This document shows positions 60,024-64,000 of a stretch of DNA of 64,000 bases, piece after piece. Source of the DNA: Bacteroidota bacterium (GTDB lineage Bacteria; Bacteroidota; Bacteroidia; Cytophagales; Cyclobacteriaceae); assembly GCA_023417785.1 (NCBI GenBank), contig JAEZEH010000053.1:1-64000 (forward strand), written 5' to 3'. Under the pieces are notes generated by a model. It saw only the letters and a list, made by a program, of their open reading frames with translations, was not told the DNA's origin and made no database searches. How positions within the stretch are numbered: position 1 is the first letter of the stretch; every line of letters starts with the position of its first letter. Made by a program: the position numbers and the translations under genes.

Positions 60024-61502
60024 ATGACCCTTACTGCCGAAAACATACTACTTCTAACCTCCTTATTGTTGGTATTAAGCGTTTTCGCAAGTAAGACTAC
60101 GTTTCGCCTCGGCGTACCAGCATTATTGATGTTTCTTGGCGTGGGTATGCTCGCCGGTTCGGAAGGCCTGGGGAAAATTCAGTTTAATGATCCGAAACTC
60201 GCGCAGTTCGTTGGAACGATCGCATTGAATTTCATTCTTTTTTCCGGTGGTCTTGACACAAAATGGGAGAGTATCAAGCCAGTCTTGCGGCAAGGTGTTA
60301 TTCTTTCTACGCTTGGCGTTTTCCTTACCGCCATGTTGCTGGGATTGTTCTGCCATTTCGTATTTGGCTTCTCGCTCATCGAAGCGATGCTTTTGGCCTC
60401 GATCGTTTCCTCTACCGATGCAGCGGCAGTGTTCTCAATATTACGTAGCCGGAGTCTTGGTCTGAAAAGGAATCTGCGCCCCCTTCTTGAATTGGAAAGC
60501 GGTAGTAACGATCCAATGGCTTATGTCCTCACGATCAGCATGATTTCCCTTTATTCCAGCCAGGATCAAAATACCGTCGATCTTATTTTATCTTTTATAA
60601 AACAGATGTCCATCGGTGCGGCAATGGGTGTGGTAATGGGAAAACTAATGGTCTTTGTGGTCAACCGGATCAACCTTGATGTTGATGGCCTCTACCCCGT
60701 TCTTGTCATAGCCCTTGTATTGCTTACGTTTTCTTTCGTCGATCTGTTGGGGGGCAATGGTTTTCTGGCGATTTACCTGGCTGGTGTTATTCTGGGAAAT
60801 GCACGTTTCATACACAAGAAAAGCCTGCTGCAATTTTATGACGGTATAGCGTGGTTGATGCAAATCTGTTTATTCCTAACGCTGGGCCTGCTGGTCTTCC
60901 CCAGCCAGATTATCCCAGTGATGGGAGTGGGAATGGCCATTTCACTCTTTCTTATGTTCGTAGCCAGGCCTTTAAGCGTATTTATTTCTCTGGCCTTTTT
61001 TAAAATGGGTTACCGCGATAAGTTATTCATTTCATGGGTCGGACTACGTGGAGCTGTACCGATTGTTTTTGCCACTTATCCACTTGTCGCAGGAATTCCG
61101 GAGGCCGGACTAATCTTCCACATCGTTTTCTTCATTACGTTGACGTCGGTCATTTTTCAGGGTACGACACTTTCGGTCGTAGCCAAATGGTTGCATCTGT
61201 CTGTACCCGAACGTATCCGGAAACCATCAGCTCTCGAGTTGGAACTACTAGACAATTTTAAATCGGAACTATTCGAGGTGGTTATACCGCCAGGCACTCC
61301 CGTCGTTGGTAAATCGATCGTCCAAACGCGGTTCCCAAAAACGGCTGTTATTGTCATGATCAGCCGAGATGGAAAGTTCATCCGGCCGGGAGGGTCGACC
61401 GTGCTGGAAGCCGGAGACAAACTTCTGGTGATGGCCGACGATAAGACCTCTATCAATAATGTATATTCTAACCTGGAAATTCCCGGGTTCGAAGTCAGTT
61501 AA
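60024..61502 (+). CDS. CPA1 potassium/proton antiporter with RCK_C domain (NhaP2/CvrA type)
   Basis: A 492-residue inner-membrane antiporter. The membrane part (about 1-385) carries the CPA core motifs SSTDAAAVFSILR, LELESGSNDPMAYVL and WVGLRGAVPIVFATYPL. A cytoplasmic TrkA_C/RCK_C domain (about 405-490; VIPPGTPVVGKSIVQTRFPKTAVIVMISR, LEAGDKLLVMADD) follows, as in potassium/proton antiporters. It converges on moeA with 5 bases between stop codons. Confidence 0.93.
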   Translation: MTLTAENILLLTSLLLVLSVFASKTTFRLGVPALLMFLGVGMLAGSEGLGKIQFNDPKLAQFVGTIALNFILFSGGLDTKWESIKPVLRQGVILSTLGVFLTAMLLGLFCHFVFGFSLIEAMLLASIVSSTDAAAVFSILRSRSLGLKRNLRPLLELESGSNDPMAYVLTISMISLYSSQDQNTVDLILSFIKQMSIGAAMGVVMGKLMVFVVNRINLDVDGLYPVLVIALVLLTFSFVDLLGGNGFLAIYLAGVILGNARFIHKKSLLQFYDGIAWLMQICLFLTLGLLVFPSQIIPVMGVGMAISLFLMFVARPLSVFISLAFFKMGYRDKLFISWVGLRGAVPIVFATYPLVAGIPEAGLIFHIVFFITLTSVIFQGTTLSVVAKWLHLSVPERIRKPSALELELLDNFKSELFEVVIPPGTPVVGKSIVQTRFPKTAVIVMISRDGKFIRPGGSTVLEAGDKLLVMADDKTSINNVYSNLEIPGFEVS

Positions 61503-61507
61503 TCCTG

Positions 61508-62698
61508 TTACCGGAAAGGAATATATGGAAAAATATCCCCTCGTCTGAAGCCACTTGCAGAAGGGGGTAACTCCAGGAATCCAGTTACATCTTTCAGATT
61601 ACTGAAATCGCCGGAACCTCCGCCAGCACAGGGGTGTGCAACAAGACTGCCTCTTTCGATAACAACTCTGACCTGCAGAAAATACGTAAGGGCGAAGTTC
61701 ACATTGACATCCTCGGCCAGAATAGCCTGACCGAAGCCGGCTTCAACACCAATACTGCGTTCTATCCATGGCCTGATGTAGCGGTAAAAACACATATATG
61801 TTGACACCGGATTTCCGGGTAGAGCAAACACAACCTTGCTGTTGTCCGAAACGCCGAACCAGAATGGCTTCCCCGGACGCTGACTTACCTGATGAAATTT
61901 TTTTCGAATGCCATTGGCTTCCAAAACCTCGGGAATGAAATCGAATTTTCCTTTGGAAACGCCCCCCGATAATATCACTACATCGTGTTCATCCAAAACG
62001 TTTTTCAAACCCTTGGTAAGTTCCTCCCTATCGTCGCGAAAATGATATCGTTTACCCGACCAGCCCATTTCCCTCATCGCAGCCTGGAGGGCGTACACGT
62101 TCGAACGGCGTATTTGATGCGGCTCGGGAATCGCCTCAATAGCAACCAATTCGTCGCCGCTCGAAACAAGTGCCGTCGTGGGAAAATCACATACACGGAT
62201 ACGTGCTTTCCCAATAGCAGCAAACAAGGCCACTTCAGCAGGGGATATCTTTATTCCCGGCTCGAGTAACAGCTGACCTTGAGAACCATCCCTACCCTGA
62301 TGGTGAACATTCTGACGTGGAACAACCTGCTCTGCCTGAACGACTGCTTTTCCTCTATCGACCTTGATATCTTCGTAGCGGATTACAGTGTCCACACCGT
62401 TAGGAAGAACTGCTCCGGTCATTACCTCGATACAATTCCGGGCGTTGCTCAATGTCGTTGGCGGTTCGCCTGCAGCCTGAACGCCGTCTATCGGAAACTC
62501 CCGTATCCCTTCATCAAATGACGCGTGAAGGATCGCGATACCGTCCATAGCTACTCTGTTAAAAGGGGGAAAGTCGCGATCCGCGGTTACCGGTTCCGCC
62601 AAAATGCGCCCGGGGGAATCTTCTATGGAAATTTCCGAAACACCCCTGTCAATCAAGTGAGAAAGAATGATTTGGAAAGCTTCGTCAACAGTCACCAT
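61508..62698 (-). CDS. moeA: Molybdopterin molybdotransferase
   Basis: A 396-residue MoeA that inserts molybdate into adenylylated molybdopterin. Family segments: RVAMDGIAI, MTGAVLPNGVDTVIRYED, the nucleotide-type VILSGGVSKGKFDFIPE and KVVFALPGNPVSTYMCFYRY. The start MVTVDEAF at 62698 leaves 32 bases to the divergent moaC start; the longer frame to 62809 would run through moaC. The first step, moaA, is outside the window. Confidence 0.95.
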   Translation of the reverse strand: MVTVDEAFQIILSHLIDRGVSEISIEDSPGRILAEPVTADRDFPPFNRVAMDGIAILHASFDEGIREFPIDGVQAAGEPPTTLSNARNCIEVMTGAVLPNGVDTVIRYEDIKVDRGKAVVQAEQVVPRQNVHHQGRDGSQGQLLLEPGIKISPAEVALFAAIGKARIRVCDFPTTALVSSGDELVAIEAIPEPHQIRRSNVYALQAAMREMGWSGKRYHFRDDREELTKGLKNVLDEHDVVILSGGVSKGKFDFIPEVLEANGIRKKFHQVSQRPGKPFWFGVSDNSKVVFALPGNPVSTYMCFYRYIRPWIERSIGVEAGFGQAILAEDVNVNFALTYFLQVRVVIERGSLVAHPCAGGGSGDFSNLKDVTGFLELPPSASGFRRGDIFPYIPFR

Positions 62699-62706
62699 CT
62701 TATTTC

Positions 62707-62714
62707 TACCTTTG
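62707..62714 (+). promoter_or_regulatory. Candidate -7 promoter element for moaC
   Basis: TACCTTTG matches the Bacteroidota TAnnTTTG element exactly and lies 16 bases before the moaC ATG, in the 32-base gap between the divergent moeA and moaC genes. No TTG was found at the expected -33 distance. Confidence 0.35.
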
Positions 62715-62730
62715 TTTTTTGACAAGATAC

Positions 62731-63225
62731 ATGAGTCAGGATCAATTTTCACACGTTTCCCCGGAAGGCAAACCCAAAATGGTCGATGTATCGGCAAAAG
62801 TACCCACATCGCGAACCGCTAAGGCGCAGGCAGTCATCAACCCCGGTAAAAAAGTACTAAACGCACTGCAGGGAAACGAAATCGTGACAAAGAAGGGGCC
62901 GGTATTCCAGACAGCGATCATCGCGGGCGTGATGGCTGCAAAAAAAACCAGTGAGCTTATACCATTTTGTCACCCCTTATCGCTGGAAGATTGTCAGGTG
63001 GATATTCACGTAAACCAGGACAAGATCTACATCACATCGTTGGTTGCACTTACCGGCAAGACGGGTGTCGAGATGGAGGCGTTGACCGCGGTATCGGTAG
63101 CTGCCCTTACGGTCTACGATATGTGCAAGGCACTTTCTCACGAAATTGTAATTGAAGAAATCCGATTGATCCAGAAAACGGGAGGCAAGAACGATTTTGC
63201 GAACAATCAATCTGAAACGGAATGA
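62731..63225 (+). CDS. moaC: Cyclic pyranopterin monophosphate synthase
   Basis: A 164-residue MoaC. Active-site blocks: KPKMVDVSAK, IAGVMAAKKTSELIPFCHPLSLEDCQVDI, and GKTGVEMEALTAVSVAALTVYDMCKAL. It forms cyclic pyranopterin monophosphate, the precursor of molybdopterin. The start MSQDQF at 62731 is preferred to an ATG four codons earlier because it gives the usual length. mobA follows 18 bases downstream. Confidence 0.97.
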   Translation: MSQDQFSHVSPEGKPKMVDVSAKVPTSRTAKAQAVINPGKKVLNALQGNEIVTKKGPVFQTAIIAGVMAAKKTSELIPFCHPLSLEDCQVDIHVNQDKIYITSLVALTGKTGVEMEALTAVSVAALTVYDMCKALSHEIVIEEIRLIQKTGGKNDFANNQSETE

Positions 63226-63243
63226 TCATTATACCCAAATAAA

Positions 63244-63819
63244 ATGAAAGACCTGAATGGGCTGATCCTGAATGGTGGCCAGAGTACACGAATGGGAATG
63301 GACAAAGGGCTTATTCAGTATCATGGAATTCCCCAGCGGGAATTTGCTTTCGGACTCCTCCGTGAATTTTGCGACGAAGTCTTCCTTTCATGCAAGCGTA
63401 TCGCCGACATCCCCGAGTTACTGAACCCGCTCCCGGATGAGTTCGACCTGGACAGTCCGTTAAACGGGATCATGACGGCCCTGAATCATCGTCAGGGTAA
63501 GGCGTGGATTACAATCCCCGTTGATATGCCATTAATTAACAGGCAGGTCATTCAAACCCTCGTTGCTAGCCGTGATGTGAGTTTCGATGCAACTTGTTAT
63601 CTCGATTCAGACGGAACAGACCCCGAGCCCATGGTCTGTATCTGGGAACCTCACTGTCTTGCTTTACTTAACGACTTTTATCAGGCGGGACACAAGAGCC
63701 CCAAAAAATTCCTGAAAACTCATAAAGTCAGGCTGGTACCGCCTCCATTTGCCGGTATGCATTTAAATATCAATACTCCGGAGGAAATGGAAGCTTTCAG
63801 ACAAAAAACCATTGTTTGA
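63244..63819 (+). CDS. mobA: Molybdenum cofactor guanylyltransferase
   Basis: A 191-residue nucleotidyltransferase. The N-terminal LILNGGQSTRMGMDKGLIQY is the GTP-binding signature (most relatives have AGG where this has NGG), followed by ITIPVDMPLIN with the metal-binding Asp and NINTPEEMEAF near the C-terminus. It attaches GMP to Moco, which implies a DMSO-reductase-family enzyme elsewhere in the genome. Second gene of the moaC-mobA unit. Confidence 0.92.
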   Translation: MKDLNGLILNGGQSTRMGMDKGLIQYHGIPQREFAFGLLREFCDEVFLSCKRIADIPELLNPLPDEFDLDSPLNGIMTALNHRQGKAWITIPVDMPLINRQVIQTLVASRDVSFDATCYLDSDGTDPEPMVCIWEPHCLALLNDFYQAGHKSPKKFLKTHKVRLVPPPFAGMHLNINTPEEMEAFRQKTIV

Positions 63820-63840
63820 TTTGCCAGATATCGAATGCAT

Positions 63841-63913
63841 AAAAGATACCCACTTTGTCCAGCCTTTTCAATGTTTTTGGGCGGGCTGGCCAAATGCTAC
63901 GAATGTATCTTTT
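63841..63913. other. Possible structured RNA after mobA
   Basis: AAAAGATAC (63841-63849) pairs with GTATCTTTT (63905-63913), enclosing a second stem GTCCAGCC / GGCTGGCC (about 63857-63864 with 63884-63891). The two nested stems suggest a folded RNA: a 3' structure of the moaC-mobA transcript or the leader of whatever follows the window. No gene is visible in 63820-64000. Confidence 0.35.
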
Positions 63914-64000
63914 GACCCTTACGTGAATTTTTTTGACATCCTGTAAAAACCCGAAAGTTCACCGCTAACGTTTGCAATGGCAGCTAAATCGGGTTTTGAG

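Noticed and set aside
1..64000. tRNA, rRNA, phage or insertion-sequence genes
   Set aside because: No cloverleaf with a TTCGA-type arm in a plausible setting, no rRNA segments, and no transposase, integrase or phage protein among the open frames.

Overview
The window reads as chromosomal DNA from a member of the Bacteroidota, most likely a Cytophagales/Chryseolinea-like soil or freshwater polysaccharide degrader. The signs are a SusC/SusD outer-membrane pair, Bacteroidota-style lipoprotein signals, TTG-N18-21-TAnnTTTG-like promoters, weak or absent Shine-Dalgarno sequences, and families largely restricted to that phylum (DUF4861, DUF5123/DUF4957, DUF2490, DUF2911). The phylum is well supported by gene content. 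The genus is only an inference.

Layout. 1-1.77 kb is non-coding, with about 358-bp tandem repeats. 1.77-3.8 kb holds three small or secreted genes (a membrane protein, a DUF1080 protein and an NTF2-like protein) separated by palindromic interspersed repeats. 3.9-33.9 kb is a large pectin-utilisation locus. 33.9-44.6 kb holds a giant propeller-type hybrid sensor kinase, a lone receiver, several small proteins, a class IV aminotransferase and GTP-dependent PEP carboxykinase. 44.9-49.8 kb is a DASS anion transporter - cNMP-binding histidine kinase - receiver - outer-membrane protein - universal stress protein cluster. 49.8-64 kb is housekeeping: an AddB-like nuclease, DedA, an M14-like hydrolase, RimK, a RimB-like protease, DUF2911, Ffh, glycerate kinase, a CPA1 antiporter, and molybdenum cofactor genes moeA, moaC and mobA.

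How the pectin locus works (family knowledge plus context). SusC/SusD and a surface lipoprotein bind and import pectin fragments. Two PL1 pectate lyases, two CE8 pectin methylesterases, a CE12 rhamnogalacturonan acetylesterase, a GH28 polygalacturonase, a GH105 unsaturated uronyl hydrolase, a GH43 enzyme and a DUF4861 protein trim the polymer outside the cytoplasm. ExuT brings uronic acids into the cytoplasm. Unsaturated uronate goes through KduI and KduD, and galacturonate through UxaC, UxaB and UxaA. Both arms meet at KDG, which KdgK and KdgA turn into pyruvate and glyceraldehyde-3-phosphate. A LacI-family regulator encoded in the kduI operon probably controls the locus. A palindrome with core GCAATCGATTGC, or a close variant, lies in front of uxaA and a divergent kdgA-like gene, in front of susC, and twice between the divergent GH28 and kduI genes. 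At several of these it abuts or overlaps a plausible Bacteroidota promoter.

Most notable points: a KDPG-aldolase paralogue that has lost the Schiff-base lysine yet sits at a strong operator; the operator/promoter set, with a possible extra site upstream of pckG; a terminator-like hairpin between the SusCD cistrons and a seven-gene enzyme operon that has no visible promoter of its own; palindromic repeats and a tandem repeat array; and a transporter-coupled two-component module. All calls come from reading the sequence. No database search was run.
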